Assembly: GCA_034670405.1 (NCBI GenBank)
Contig: JAXDDX010000015.1
Span: 3,162,001 to 3,226,000 of the forward strand
From: Hoplostethus atlanticus
Lineage: Eukaryota > Chordata > Actinopteri > Trachichthyiformes > Trachichthyidae
DNA: 64,000 bases
Reading direction: 5' to 3'
This document shows, piece after piece, positions 36,696-49,506 of the stretch. The first letter of the stretch is position 1. Each line of letters opens with the position of its first letter. The notes under the pieces were generated by a model that searched no databases, was not told the DNA's origin, and saw only the letters and a list, made by a program, of their open reading frames with translations. A program made the translations under genes and the position numbers.

Positions 36696-37731
36696 CAACA
36701 GATGTGCAGTATTGGCCGCTCATTCTAGACCTTGGACATCTAACACACACTCGCTAAAGTAGACCTCGCCAGTATTTCTTCCAGTATCCAGTGTCCTTCT
36801 TTTCAAGTATGTTTACGAGTATTGATCTTGACAGTTGAGGGAAAAGCACCTGGATGCCAGTCATGACAGCGGATCCCCAGGGCAGCTCAGGTCAGATGTG
36901 TGTGTGCGTGCAAAACGGTGAAAAGGTTCTAGTGCCTTAAGATTCATCGTGTTGGATTGAATCTTCAACTAGCTCTGTGACGTGTGTAACTTCTGTCCAA
37001 CTGATAACATGTGTTGCATCCTCAAACAACAAGAATTTGAAGGCGCATTAGGCAAAACCTTGATGTAAAAATACACCCGTTTCATCAGCCTAAAGGCAAA
37101 TGCAACAGAGAAGAAGCATCTACTTAAGAGCAAAATCCAAAAGTGTCTCCTGAACAACAGGGAAAGAAGCTGGACCAATGCTGGCTGAACCTCTTCACCA
37201 CCTCCACCCCCACCACACACTAAGAAGACATCTGGGTCCAAGGAGTTTGCACTTTACCGACTCCATCTTACAGGATTTCCGATTAATGAAGTCCTTCAAA
37301 CGTATCTCTTGTTGCTACTTGGGGGAACTTGCCTAGTGCAGCTTTAAAATTGCGCCTCCAGTATCAGGTCAAAACACATTTCCAGATGTATCTCAGCTCA
37401 ACATGATGATATAAAATGCTATACATGAATATAAAATCCATCCATTTGTCAGCAGAGACCACAACCTAAAAGGTCTCCCTTCGTCAAGCATTCTTTCACA
37501 CCAGACTGTCCCTTTCCTCAGGACCAATTGTCTTTGATCATGGAAAAGGCAATATACAAACTTGCCAGCATCCCCTGGAACCTTTTCATTCGAGAGGAAC
37601 ATCACAACATCCCAACAGCCCCATTGAACCGATTACCTTCTCCGAAAGGGCCAAACTAGTGTTTTTCTAATCTTTCCGTTTGTTTGTTTCCTACTAATAG
37701 TACTTGTTGTGTGAGGCTGCCTAATAGCCAG

Positions 37732-37733
<2 letters not shown>
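36696..37733. other. Noncoding sequence, nothing recognised
   Basis: Unique sequence; a weak LINE-tail-like phrase near 37351-37390 is too short to call. Confidence 0.45.
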
Positions 37734-37768
<35 letters not shown>

Positions 37769-37770
37769 TG
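37734..37770 (+). repeat. (TG)n microsatellite
   Basis: About 15 TG units followed by TTTGTG. Confidence 0.95.
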
Positions 37771-40700
37771 GGATGTTGTGGAGTTGCGGGGATTAGAGGG
37801 TAGTTAAAGCTTTCCATCCGTCGGATGTGGTTAAGCTGAAGAATTGCAAACAATAAGCCGAGTGCTTGCTTATTGACCATGGAAAGTGTTTTCATTAATG
37901 GCAGTCACACATGGCGAGGAACTGAACACCAATGTACTGATATAGAAAAAAGAAACAAAAGACTAACAGGTCACCTGCCGTGAAAAAGTAACTGCATTAC
38001 TGATTAATCAAAAAATAGCAATAAGCCATGTTTTAACTGTTTTTTTAATACAGGGTTTACGAGGGAGGCAAAGCTGATAGCTTTACAATGGCTGGTGGTG
38101 GGTTAAACTGAGGGATTAAAAAAAGTAATCTCTTAGTGTGAAGGATTGTTTCATGAATCAACAAGCTAGGATCACCAACAGGAATATAATCTATCCATCT
38201 GTACAGATTATTGAAAATGACCCCCCTCTCTTAAACAAACTGGATTAATTTAGCTGACAGCCCCTCTGCCTTCCGTCATCCGTCTCCACCAGAGAACTGC
38301 TGGATTATTCTCTCTGTTCCACAAATATACTCGGGACCTATTTTTAAGCCCCGGCGGTTTCTGTCCAGTGGTCATCTACATGTCAGCGCGATTCCGTTTA
38401 TGCTTTTCAGAGCAGGGAATAAGATTTCTCCTCTTCTCATAAAGGCATTGAGATATTCAAGGCTTTCCTTTCTGCCACTTTTGGCTCCAAGAACAAAGCA
38501 AAAGAAACCTCACCTTCCTTCCAACCAGGACGCTTTGAGCAGAAATGCTTAAAGTGACTCCAGAGCCCCGGAGAAAAACTGAAACAAAATGAGCTGACAA
38601 TACTCATTTCCACGGGCTCGTATTGATATCATGGTTTTGGTTGTAATTTTCCCACAGCTCTGGGAAAGCAAGTAATTAAACCCAATTAGAGAGTCGGTGA
38701 AAACTCCAAATGGACGTAGGTATTATGTTAAAGCTTTCCATTTTTTTAAATACCTGAAGCATTTCTGTGCTAATGGAAGACAAATTGGCTAGATGAATAA
38801 AACGTTACCCACTCAAGTCACAATTTCACGCCAGGCTGACCGAACTGGTCAGCTAAACCGTTTCGTGAAAAAGGGTAGCTATTAAACAAATGTGGAATTG
38901 CATGCTTTTTTCCCCCCCACTTCCAGCCATTGATCTTATGTGTGCTCCTTATTATTACTTACAGTTTCCTCCACCTTATAAGAGCAATGAAACGCACTCA
39001 ACGTCCATAAATAATACGTTCAGCAGTCTGGTGCAGACGGCATGCAGATAAAAGCCTGGGATAATTGCATTTGAGTGCTACATCGGAATGCACTCTTGAC
39101 CAGCGTGCAACCCACTGTGTCAGATAGCACAGTAGGCAGTAGGCACTTCAAAAGGAAAGAGACGAGGTACAGTGAATGTGTACAGTAAGCCTCTTCATAA
39201 AGACTGAGGCCCATTACATCGTTTACACAAGCTAGGGTTAACCCTAACCCTGCTTAGCAAAATCCATAGATGAGTAGGCGGGGCGGTAGGATGGGAGGGT
39301 TGGGAATTTCTTGAAATTCCAACAGATTGGGAGTTTTTGAAGGCAGAAATTTCAGCACCTTGAGTCATTTGTATCGATTGACAACTCTATCACTCCCCCG
39401 TAGATATATTATGGTCATTTAGTGCTATGGGGCAGCACAAATCTTGCTTAAGGCTCTTTGGGCTCTTGCACCCAACTCTGCAAAAATAGACCAGCGAGCT
39501 GCACCTCAGTTCTCAACAGAGAACATGTTGTTCCATAGTCCTCGGTCACTGCTGGGGTTGTGGGGTTGTTTTTCGGGTTCCATACTTAGTAGCCGGTCCA
39601 AGGTTTTTGCTATTCTCTTTTATGTGTGTTGTTGTCCGTACTGGCTGGCTGCCCTCCTCCATCCTCGTCCAACCCCTCGGCCCCCCTGTACAGAAGCGAG
39701 CCTGGAAACTGTGTTGGGGGAGTAAGGTTACATTTTTAGACCTAACGCCTCCGCGCAGGTCCAGGAAACTCTCGTCGGTGCATAAGTAATGTGGAACTTT
39801 GATTCGGGTCTGCACGTCCGTCGCTCGCGGTATTGCAGAGCTCAAACAAATGAAGGCCACACATTCCCTATGCTTCATTACTGGGCATTTGAGCACGCGG
39901 AGTATATATATATCCCCTGTGCCTGGTGTCCAGTTTAACTTCATTGGCTTTTTCCCTCCATGTCTCGCCTGCTTTTGTCTAGACAGCTGTGCACTGCTGG
40001 CGTCTTTGTGCTCTTATCCCATACAAGTCAAGAAGGGGAGAGACCCCATATGCTACCAGCTGCTAGACACATTGGCTCTTACTGCTAGTAACTGAACCCA
40101 TAGAGGCGGAGGAGAAAACCCATCTCAGCTGCTGCCTTAACTAAATCAAAGGATCATCTGAGCAATTGCTTTATTGGTTATATAATGGTGTAAAAAGCAT
40201 CTATATATATATACAGTAACATTGTCAGAATCACTGTCAATTTGTTTTACATTGATTCATCTTATGTATTACTTTCATTCCTCACCCCGAAGAGAAATGT
40301 TGGGATGTGATTTAGGTTCAAGGCTCAGGCGTATATACCGTCGACATAAGGAAACACGCGCCATATAAGGTCATATTTGGAGCCTGTTTGTTACAAAGAG
40401 GGCCAGCTGCATCAACCACACACTCCCTTTTTTTTTAAAGAGGCTGCTTTATGGTTGAAGACATCCCTTTAATTTATGTTTCCATGTGGGCCTCTTAAGT
40501 AGCGTATGAAACTGAGGAGACGCGTGGAGAGGATAGGGGCGTTCAACCCCCCCTATGGATTTAAGACCCTAATTCCAAGACCAGGCCCAGTGTAGCTTGA
40601 GTTAGGAGCGGGTCCAAAGGGGGTTGAAACCAAATCCAAGACCAAGACTAGAGCAAATCGAGTCCTATTCAAGAGCGAGACCGAAATAAGAAATAAACCG

Positions 40701-42226
40701 AATAAACCAAAATAATGATTAAGGACTTTCTTGAGGATCAACAGAGATGTAGAGTTAAGACTGATTGCTAAGCTAAGGATCATTGCATGGAAGTTTGAGG
40801 ATCGTTACATACGCATGGTTAAAATCTCCTGAATTGTTTGTTGTCCTGGGAGAAAAAAAATAACCCAAACATCAATAAGATTACCATTTTTATATATTTC
40901 TAAATGGGCAGGAGAAAGTTGAGTCAAAGTACCAGTCCAAAATAAAATAAACATGAGACTGTGACAAAAAGTCCAAAATGTCAAAATAGTACCACATATA
41001 TGGTTAAGCTCACTGTAGCCTGGTCAATCCAGCTCTCCGCCTGCAGCTTTCAGTTGGATGCAATGCATTGTAAAAGCCTTAAAAACAAAGAAATGCATGA
41101 TGGGTGAAGAAAAGGTACCAAACTCTCACACGCCTCATGCATTTTGAGCAGTTAAAAACAATGTTTTATTATGATAGACATCATGACCCCCCAAACAGAG
41201 AGAAGTCTTTATTGATAACCGGCCATGATGTTCTCATTTCTGTGGGCAGGGATGAAAATGAAAATTTCCCTCTGTTTGTTTTAATATCGCAGGCCCTGGG
41301 CCTAGTTTAACAGCAAACATAATGCCACTGAGCTGTATGGATTTTTCCCTTTCTCTGTATTATATGGTCTCGACACATAGCAGAGGATTACTTCGCTCCT
41401 GAAATACCACACGGCAGACCAACATCTGTTAAATATTGATGAACCATTTTTTTGGAGAGCTTTTCCCCTCCACTTCAGCAGGAGGGCTTTAAAATAGATC
41501 CATCAAGTACCCAAGTATTTGCATCCACAATCACATTGAAGTAGCGGAAAATTACACTCAGGGCTTGTTCAGTCACTGTCAAATTGGGCATCACTGACAA
41601 ATGACATATTACTATAGCAGCGAGCGGTACGAGTATCCTTGGGCAATTGTGCTTAGTGTGTAGTTTGTTTTGACACTTTCATCTGAGTGTGCAAATGCCT
41701 CCGAAACTGGAAAATGACTCGGCGAAATGAAACAAGACATATCTTTTCAGGAATCAATCTACACTTTTGTTGTTGTTATTGTTGTTAAAGTGTTATGTCT
41801 ATCGTTATGATTCCCATTCATATTGAAGGAAGGGCACTCTCAGGGATCCCACTGCACAAGGCTGCTGTATAGAATTGCCTTTCTTCTGGGTTGTGGCCTC
41901 AACGGTGCTCTCCGATAGAAAACAGCTGTGACCGCTCTCAACACCGGGCCTTTTCTCGATGAAAAGATGCTGGACCTTGGCTTTGATGTGCACAATTCCA
42001 TACTGTAGTCCAGCCCGCTCCCGCCAAAAAAGCAGCAGACGGCATAAAAATCCCGAGACTCCTGAGATGCATTTGATCTTTAACTACAGGGGGTATTGTT
42101 TGCCGAGCTATTTTACATTTTCCTCGGCTTCCTCCGTCCATTCACAGCTGTGCACACTGAACTTGGATCTTGGAAGATGTCATACGTTCACCAGACCTTG
42201 GCAGTTGTGGTTTTTATATTATGTGC
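37771..42226. other. Noncoding sequence, nothing recognised
   Basis: About 4.5 kb without a recognisable gene. Short (TA)n runs lie near 39903 and 40203, and a two-unit telomere-like taaccctaaccc is at about 39238-39250. Confidence 0.5.
40545..40700. repeat. Degenerate AAGACC-type repeat
   Basis: Spaced, imperfect copies of ccaagacc, aagactagag, gagtcc and gagcgagacc resemble a family of degenerate tandem repeats seen in many fish genomes. Period and borders are unclear. Confidence 0.4.
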
Positions 42227-42264
42227 GAGAGAGAGAGAAGAGCGAGAGAGAGAGAGAGAGAGAG
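42227..42264 (+). repeat. (GA)n microsatellite
   Basis: About 18 GA units with two interruptions; the Arg-Glu frames over it are artefacts. Confidence 0.95.
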
Positions 42265-45200
42265 TCCTAAGGGAATAAATGCTTGAGGGGAATCAATAGT
42301 GTGAAGAGTTTAACAGATGACACAATAGCAATGAAATATATGTCTGCTTCCATTGGACCTCTAGAGGAAGCTGGGGATTGGTGGACCAATTTCCCTGCGC
42401 TTCAAGGCATTGTAGACAACTGTCATTTTGTCTGCCACGCTGGGCATAATGGCACTAGCCGGCCAGACAGATGGCATTCATCCCTGTCTATTTGGACGGG
42501 GCCGAATCTTCCACATGAATGGAGCCAGACCATTTTTATTAGGCGTAATAAGGACCCCGATTCCATCACTGACATCATCAACAAACAGTGTAAGCCTTAC
42601 TGAAGCCAAAGAACTCAGCCACAAATATTAGGGCAGACTAAGCATCCTCATATAGCGAGCCAAATGCTTACCTTACCCTTCGACATCTCCTGAATGGCGA
42701 GAACCCGCAGACTCTTTGACTTATAAACCATTCATGAGACACTGAATTTCTCAAGCCTTCCATTTTGCTGCCCACATGCAGACCAGACAGATAATCGGTA
42801 TGTAGCATAGGCCTTATGGAGTTTGGCAAGGTGAGGGATCGCACAAATAATGAATGGAAAAGAAGGCGAAGGGGAGAAGGGCGTAGGATCTCTCTCCTTT
42901 TGAAGTGCTTGGAAACAAGAGGGTCACTTCCTAACCTCGGTCTAGACGGAATTAACAACCCCTGAGCGTCATCCGGGATAAACGTGATCTCCTCACAGGG
43001 TCTTAGTGAGATTTTAGTACCCCCCCTTTTGCTTCCCTGTGCTGCAGGAGACATTTCAAGAGGTGTTCGTTTGATGTTTGATTGAAAAAAAGAAAAGTGG
43101 CTCATTCTTGCTGTACTAAATCGTTAGTTTCCGTCTGGGAATCTTTTTCGGGAAGCGGAATACCGTTACCGTTCTTACACATACGAGTACACCCCTTGCA
43201 TTATTCATGTTGAAGATCATGTCCCTAATGCTGTGTGTGTGTTATCTTAAATCATTTAGTTAGGAAATTGATTTTAAGACCGAGTAGCAGCAACGTTACC
43301 ATAATCTCCATGTCGACTTCTGAGGAGAGTGTGTTCTGTTAAAAGAGACCCCCCCGGGGCGCGGTTTCAAAGTCTTCCCCTCCTTGAAGCCGTTACGAAA
43401 CAATAACAAATGAAGACGCCAGAGAGGCAAAAAAAGAAGTTCCCAGAGGCTGATAGCACTTGTCACACTTAACCTCGTTGTCCTGACTAATTTTTGCTGA
43501 CAGTGTATTGTGGAATGCGGACACTTCCCATGCTCCGAAGTTCTCCTCATTCGCTTTTTTGTCTCATTGGCACAGAATAAAGAGCCAGCCATGTAAAAAA
43601 AGCTCCCTGTGAGCTCTGAGAGGTTGTTTGGAGGTCAGTGCGGGAACCTGCAGAGCTGAAGGGCACCAGCAATCTCTGGGAAAGTGCCACAATGCAATGC
43701 CTTGGTCACTTCAGAGGCGAAACAATGGAGCCGATTGTCGTCTGACCTTTGACGTAGGGTATGCTTAGTGTCAACCATATTAATCATGCTGATAATGGAC
43801 TAATTTTGTGTTCTCACTGTGAGCAACTTGGTCGATGGGACCGATGGGTTTGATGAGTTAACATAGCTCGCGAGCAAGCCTTAATCAGGAAGCGTCAATC
43901 AAAAATAAACAAAAAAAAACCTCAAGAAAAACGACTTCATCACCATAGACCCCTAGGATGGATGGTTGCATGAAGCTCTTCTCTAAGCATTGTTATTCTA
44001 TCCTTCATGAAATCAAATCATCATCACATCAGCAAGGAAGGAGGAAGCACGGAAATCTAATTGGCTGGAATCTGACGCCCGATGACCGTGAAAGGTTCCG
44101 CCGCGGCCAACTTTTCTTGGCCGCCAAGCTTGTTGACCGCGAGTTTCCCTGGTCACTCGGCTCTGTGGAAAATGAAAGGCCTTTCTTGTTCTTGCTGCTC
44201 GCAATGTGAACGCATGGTAAAAGTCAAATTCACAGGGTTTGTTTAAGTGAGTGTGCAAATCTTTTGGATTTCTACAGGTTTCTACACCTATAATAATTAG
44301 ATCTTTGGGCATTTCAATGGGCGTTACACCAGACGTCAAGGAATGTGTTTTCATGAAAGCAAAGTCGATGCTGGGCCCTTGTTGGAAATGATAACTGTCG
44401 GACAGATACGCTGGGAACTGGCAACACTGCTGAGAAAGAAGCTTCACTCCACACTCCCATGAATAAATGATCTAAACCAGTATACAGTAGAATTGTAGGG
44501 TTGCAGGGTCTCTGAGCTGATATGGACAGATGCTGTCTGGCCTTGTGATGAAATCTGTGGTCAACCAGATAATGTTATGTATGTTATATATACAATGTTA
44601 TAATATACTACGGTTTGACAAGTATGGGTTTTTGAAAGGAGATATTGATATTTTAGGATTAAAGCTGCTAATATTTTTGACCATTGACCATTTTTATGCA
44701 AAGAATTACAAGGATTCAGTGTTTTCCCCCGAAATGTCACTCTTTTCAGGATCGAAAAGCCTCTAAAACAGCATACCAGCATGTAACATGAGTACTCTCC
44801 CTTGAAAGCCATACTTATTAAATTCTTTGTTGTTTAACAGTGCCTTAAGGTTGCAGGGTGAGTTGGTGGTTTTACAGACTGCCACCCTTGAGGCTGTTGA
44901 GTGAAACCATATTCTCCTATCCATCATATCAGTGGTGGGCAACACTGACTGGCATATACCAGGTTTTTTATTGAAAGGTCAATGTCTAACACCTAAAATC
45001 TACTTTTATTTTTTATCATCATTGTTGACTGTTTCTGTGTTCTGTTTTTCCTTGTTTGTGTTCAGTGTTCAATTTTCTCATTTTAATCCACACCCCATGT
45101 CCCTCTTAAATGGTCTTTTCACCTGCCTGGTAAAATAAAGACAGAGCCAAGAGAGGCAAACAGTTTCATTCAACAATGGATTTGAAGCACAGTGTGTTCA

Positions 45201-46810
45201 AATTTGGCCCAATGCCCTCCAATACCATCTGAATGAATGCCTCATCAATTGTTAATGGAACTCAGCTAGGCGGCTTTGTGCCACATCACTGATTGTGTAT
45301 ACTGACCACAGAATATGTGACTAACCCACTGATTGGCCAGGTTTTACTGCACAAATCCCTGCCTGTCACTGGGGGAGGACAGCAGCAGCCTTCAGTTTGT
45401 CTCCTGCCAGCCTAGATAAATAGATTGTGTGACTGAGTGAACCTGGGTGTGTCACAGGAATCCATCTTGCTCTTTTTCATCTTTTTATGTTCCCGTTGTC
45501 AAGCCCGAGTGTCTTTGGAAGCATTGCTATGTGCAAATTTAGATTTCATACAGTGTGTAATTAAAACCAACGCCAAGGCAGGGGCAGCACTCAAGCCCAT
45601 GAGCAGTCAGGGACTGCTGAAAAAAAGCAAAACGAGGACGAGACTTTCAAATTTTTGTGTTCCAAGAACATGATCCGCTGTGGAAAGCCTGTTGGAAAGC
45701 TGGAACGCTTTCTTTTCCAACAGTTTAAGCGGAAGTGGATGCATTTGCGTTGGTCAGCGCTTCCTCGGTGGGGACTTGTCTGCCTGAATGGCTGCAGAGG
45801 GTAAATAGAGAGGTGAAACGCAGTGCAGACACACGATTTCTTATGTGATCTCTCACGCCTCACAGTGGGAAGCACAGATCACAGTCAGCATGTGAACACC
45901 CAGCAATTCAGAGACCTTTAAGCAGGGATGAAGGAAGGATGAACTCGAGGATTTTAGGCACTAGTCCCAAATCAACGGGGCGTGCAGAAAATTCAGGCTA
46001 ACGGCCAACAATTAATATCCAGAACATCCGACTGCCACACCACGGCACAGTTGTGCCAGCGCTGTGAATCCAAGAAAATAATTTTGCTGCAATAAAACAT
46101 CTTGCCTTTTGGGCCAACGATTGTCAAGTTCCTCTATTCTGAGGAGCAATCTGTTTGCCAGTGATGAGAGTTTAGTTTGAATACGTCACCCTTCCACCCT
46201 TTACCACCTTGTGAAACTAACTGGCAGTTCATTGGTTCTGAAATTTATCTTGGTTTAGCAGGCGATGGAGGGGAATCCGCGCGGGACGGCAGAGTCGGTA
46301 CCACATTTTTCACAGTCGCTTTTACAAATGCCAGTCACAAATGTTGTTTTTGTTCCTCCTTTTGTGTTATACTTGAGAGGGAATCAACCCTTGCGGAGGA
46401 TTCCCAGCTTCTTCTGCTTACACTTGACAAACAAGACACTAAGAGCCCAAATATTTCTGAGTCAACTTCTGCTCCGGGATGAGTTTATTCCCCTGATGGA
46501 TGACCTATTCCTGAATGCTCCCTTGCCAAATTCTGGATGAAGTGATCCCCTGGCCCAATGGAGCTCTTGTTACCTGCCATCAAGAATCATAATTGTAAAT
46601 GTCACTGCTAATTGGGCGTGCAGTGACCTTTCCATCAAGGATGTGCGTTGATGGAGAGGTCCATCACCAGCACCACCACCACCGCACTCGTGGAAGGGGC
46701 ATATTAACTAAGCTGCGGAGCAAGAAATAGAGATACAACTCAAACTGGCAAAGGCTAAAGGGTTGAGGAGAAGAAAATATGTGAGGAAGTGAGATAACCG
46801 ATGTGATCTT
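42265..46810. other. Noncoding sequence, largely repeat-free
   Basis: About 4.5 kb with no recognisable exon or RNA. A DR1-like nuclear-receptor half-site pair (TGACCT T TGACGT) lies at 43743-43755, which is expected by chance at this scale. The phrase acctgcctggtaaaataaag near 45120-45139 resembles the tail of a fish retrotransposon. Confidence 0.5.
45120..45141 (+). repeat. Possible retroelement tail
   Basis: The phrase acctgcctggtaaaataaag resembles the frequent fish repeat ending in GCCTGGTTAAATAAAG. The upstream 100 bp did not align clearly, so only the tail is suggested. Confidence 0.3.
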
Positions 46811-47580
46811 TTAAAGCTGCGCTAGGCAACTTCGCACATCGGTGGCTCCTAATGGCAATGAGAAATCCTGCAAGGTAACATCCGTAAACTGCACACAGCA
46901 GGCTCATGTTTACCATCCTGGCCGGTCGGTGATGCTTTATACCTGTGGTAACTGAATTATTGTGTGATTCGGAAGGCAGTCAAGCCGCATCATTACGCAC
47001 AGGAAACATGGTGACAGGGGTTGCAATATCTCAATATCAATATAGGACAGGGAGAAGAAACGCTTCTTTATGATACCGGTAAACCAGCCCTGTCATGTAA
47101 TTCTCTTTTTTATTGTCTTTCTGCCTCTGCTCATATTGAAATGGCTTCTTCTTTGTTGGGTCACAGCCTGTAGGAGATATGGAGGATGTGAAATCGAATT
47201 GTCAATAAGTACACTGCTTTTAAAGGGGATGAAATGAGCTGGTTTGATTGGCCAGAATTGAAACCAGCCCTCACCATACCTACTGATAACATATTCCTCT
47301 TAATCCAACCTCTTTGACCACTGCAGCACAGTTGCATCTTGTGCCCCTGATCACCAACACACCAATATAGACTGGACACGCCCACTTGCGCCAGTAGACT
47401 TTAGCCTGCGCCTTGTGAAAATAAGACCCTTATGTTAGTGAATCTAGCTTCCTCTGGATGGAGGTTGCTGCTTGCTGCTATTTCGGAGTTTTATTTGCCT
47501 CTGAAATTTCCCGTGGCTGGACCGTGCATACTCAGACACCATTTGGGCAATTAGGGTGAATCTATGGCGTCTCAATTAGT
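46811..47580 (+). mobile_element. TTAA-starting repeat, copy A (split)
   Basis: Starts at TTAA followed by agctgcgctaggcaac, with cggtggctcc, gcacac, ctcatgtttacca and ctttatacc in the same order as the copies at 52228 and 56912. The part after 46943 is interrupted. A later block (gacaccatttgggcaa, then agggtgaatctat, at 47534-47562) matches the continuation in the 52228 copy, leaving about 530 bp of extra sequence between. The interior is noncoding. The TTAA border suggests the same broad transposon type as the 18.8-kb element, but the ends differ. Confidence 0.6.
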
Positions 47581-49027
47581 GGAGATGGGCGTATTTTTAC
47601 ATTCTTGCCTAGCCTAGCGTCTGGAGTGGATGTGTTATCCATCACGCCGCCCCCACACTTGGCCGACCACGAGACTCCCATTAACGCGTGTGACCAGTCG
47701 CGGCAGCATCCGCTCGAAGATTAGCTCGCCTTCCCCTCTGGGGTTTTACAAATGGGCACTGGGATGGGCACCGGGCGAATAACACTCCACATTTCGTGTC
47801 AGATGCAATATTTCAGCATGCTGAGCAACGACAGAGTTTATCACTCACCACTGACGTCTAGACTTTTCTTGGAGATGCAGTTGATCCATCTCCTCTGACA
47901 GGAGCTTTCTGGATGGGTAAGTCATGATGTTGGGATTCATTCTGCCCACTCTGTGGAATTGATGCTGTTTGTCCACAGTTCACTTCTCCCTGGTTAATGG
48001 GTGATTAAGATGGCGCAGGAGGCCGCATGACTGATGAAGCTGCATGACTGAATTGCCAAATATGGTGGAAACTGGCTGTTTTTATTTTCCTGGCACACAA
48101 TTTAGTGTGTGTGTATATTGATTCATTTTTGCACTGTTACGCTACAAATGACATACAGCAAGCATTACAGGAGAGCTCATATAGTCACAAATACACCATG
48201 TCATTGTTAGAAAGCAAGTTCAGGCATTACAAATGTTCTAGAATCGTATCTTTTGAAAAGTGAGATTTTTTCTTGCTTCGGTCTCAGTCGACTTCAGCCT
48301 CTTTAGACTAATTGGATGCAGCGGTGTGCAGGAGCAACCCAGTGTACATCCTAGTCCTCTCTTCAAAATCCGTTTTATTCTCAGCCAGTATGTGCCGGGG
48401 TATATCTTAAGCATCTAAGCCCGGACACCAGGGATAACTTTCACGATAAAAGGCAGCAGTTGAACCCTTGAACTCTGCTACCTCGCATCACATTCCTAAT
48501 CTAATTCCAAAAAATCCACAGGGGAGCCGTTTTTTTCTCCGTAGAAACCGACCACACAGAGCAGAGCCAATGAGACGGCTGAACAATATTTGTTTGTGTC
48601 TGCCAATGCGATGAACAGTTTATACGTACCCCGCAATCCCCGTAACCCTTTTGACATCCACTGGAGATATTAGGTAAAATCAATAACCGACTTCAAAGTA
48701 ACTATTATGCAGTAACATTCAGAGAATATTAAATGGGTTTAGTCAAGAAAAACAGCAGGAGAAGCAGATAATTTCAAGTCCAACATGAACAAAGACAACT
48801 TTTGCCAGCATTAAAGTGTTTCCCACAGGAGGACTACTCAATAACATCGTCAGGTTTTCCTTTGCAATAAAGTCACAAGTTCTATCTTGTTTCTGCGGTG
48901 GTTTTGTGACTAAAGTTTACTCTGCGAGAGCTCTCTTGACACTTGTGTTTGGAGGGAACAGTTTACCATGAAGCTCTTATATTTCACGTAGAAATGTGAT
49001 AATAAGATGTGTGCTTTTTCATTGAAA
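47581..49027. other. Noncoding sequence, nothing recognised
   Basis: Unique sequence, no gene or clear repeat identified. Confidence 0.5.
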
Positions 49028-49506
49028 TACACTACATGGCCAAAAGTATGTGGACACCTGCTCGTCGAACATCTCATTCCTAAGTCATGGGCATTAATAT
49101 GGAGTAGGTCCCTTTTGCTGCTGTAACAGCCTCCACTCTTCTGGAAAGCTTTCCACTAGATGTTGGAACATTGCTGCGGGGATTTGCTTTTAGGCCTGGC
49201 TCGCAGTAAGGCGGTCCAGTTCATCCCAAAGGTGTCGGATGGGGGTTGAGGTCAGGGCTCTGTGCAGGCCAGTCAAGTTCTCTTCCACACCGATCTCCAC
49301 AAACTATTTCTGGATGGACCTCGCTTTGTGTCACAGGGGCATCGTCATGCTGAAACAGGAAAGGGCCTCCCCCAAACTGTTGCCACAAAGTTGGTAGCAC
49401 AGAATCGTCTAGGAAAGTCATTGCATGCTGTAGCGTTGAGATTGCCCTTCACTGGAACTAAGGGGCCCGAACCATGAAAACCAGCCCCAGACCCTTATTC
49501 CATTCT
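49028..49506 (-). mobile_element. Truncated Tc1-like DNA transposon
   Basis: A TA dinucleotide (49028-49029) is followed by cactacatggccaaaagtat, the typical terminal repeat of fish Tc1-like elements. The transposase would read leftward on the minus strand. Recognisable conserved text covers about 49200-49480. No second terminal repeat was found, and similarity stops near 49506, so the half encoding the N-terminal DNA-binding region is missing. Nonautonomous and dead. Confidence 0.9.
49221..49421 (-). pseudogene. Tc1-like transposase C-terminal fragment (broken)
   Basis: The minus frame carries two family landmarks: FQHDDAP, which holds the second catalytic aspartate of the DDE domain, and ELDWPAQSPDLNP, the block just before the third catalytic acidic residue. 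Directly after DLNP the frame departs from the family, so the third catalytic residue is lost, probably by a small indel. The N-terminal helix-turn-helix region and the first catalytic Asp are absent. This family performs cut-and-paste transposition into TA sites in the nucleus; this remnant cannot. Confidence 0.9.

Noticed and set aside
39238-39250. Telomere-like taaccctaaccc
   Set aside because: Only two units; too short for an interstitial telomeric array. The TTAGGG-like words near 54030-54060 are also scattered and imperfect.
40362-40371. CArG box CCATATAAGG
   Set aside because: Several exact matches to the degenerate consensus are expected by chance in a window of this size.
43743-43755. 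DR1-like nuclear receptor site
   Set aside because: A single near-match of this length is expected by chance in 64 kb.
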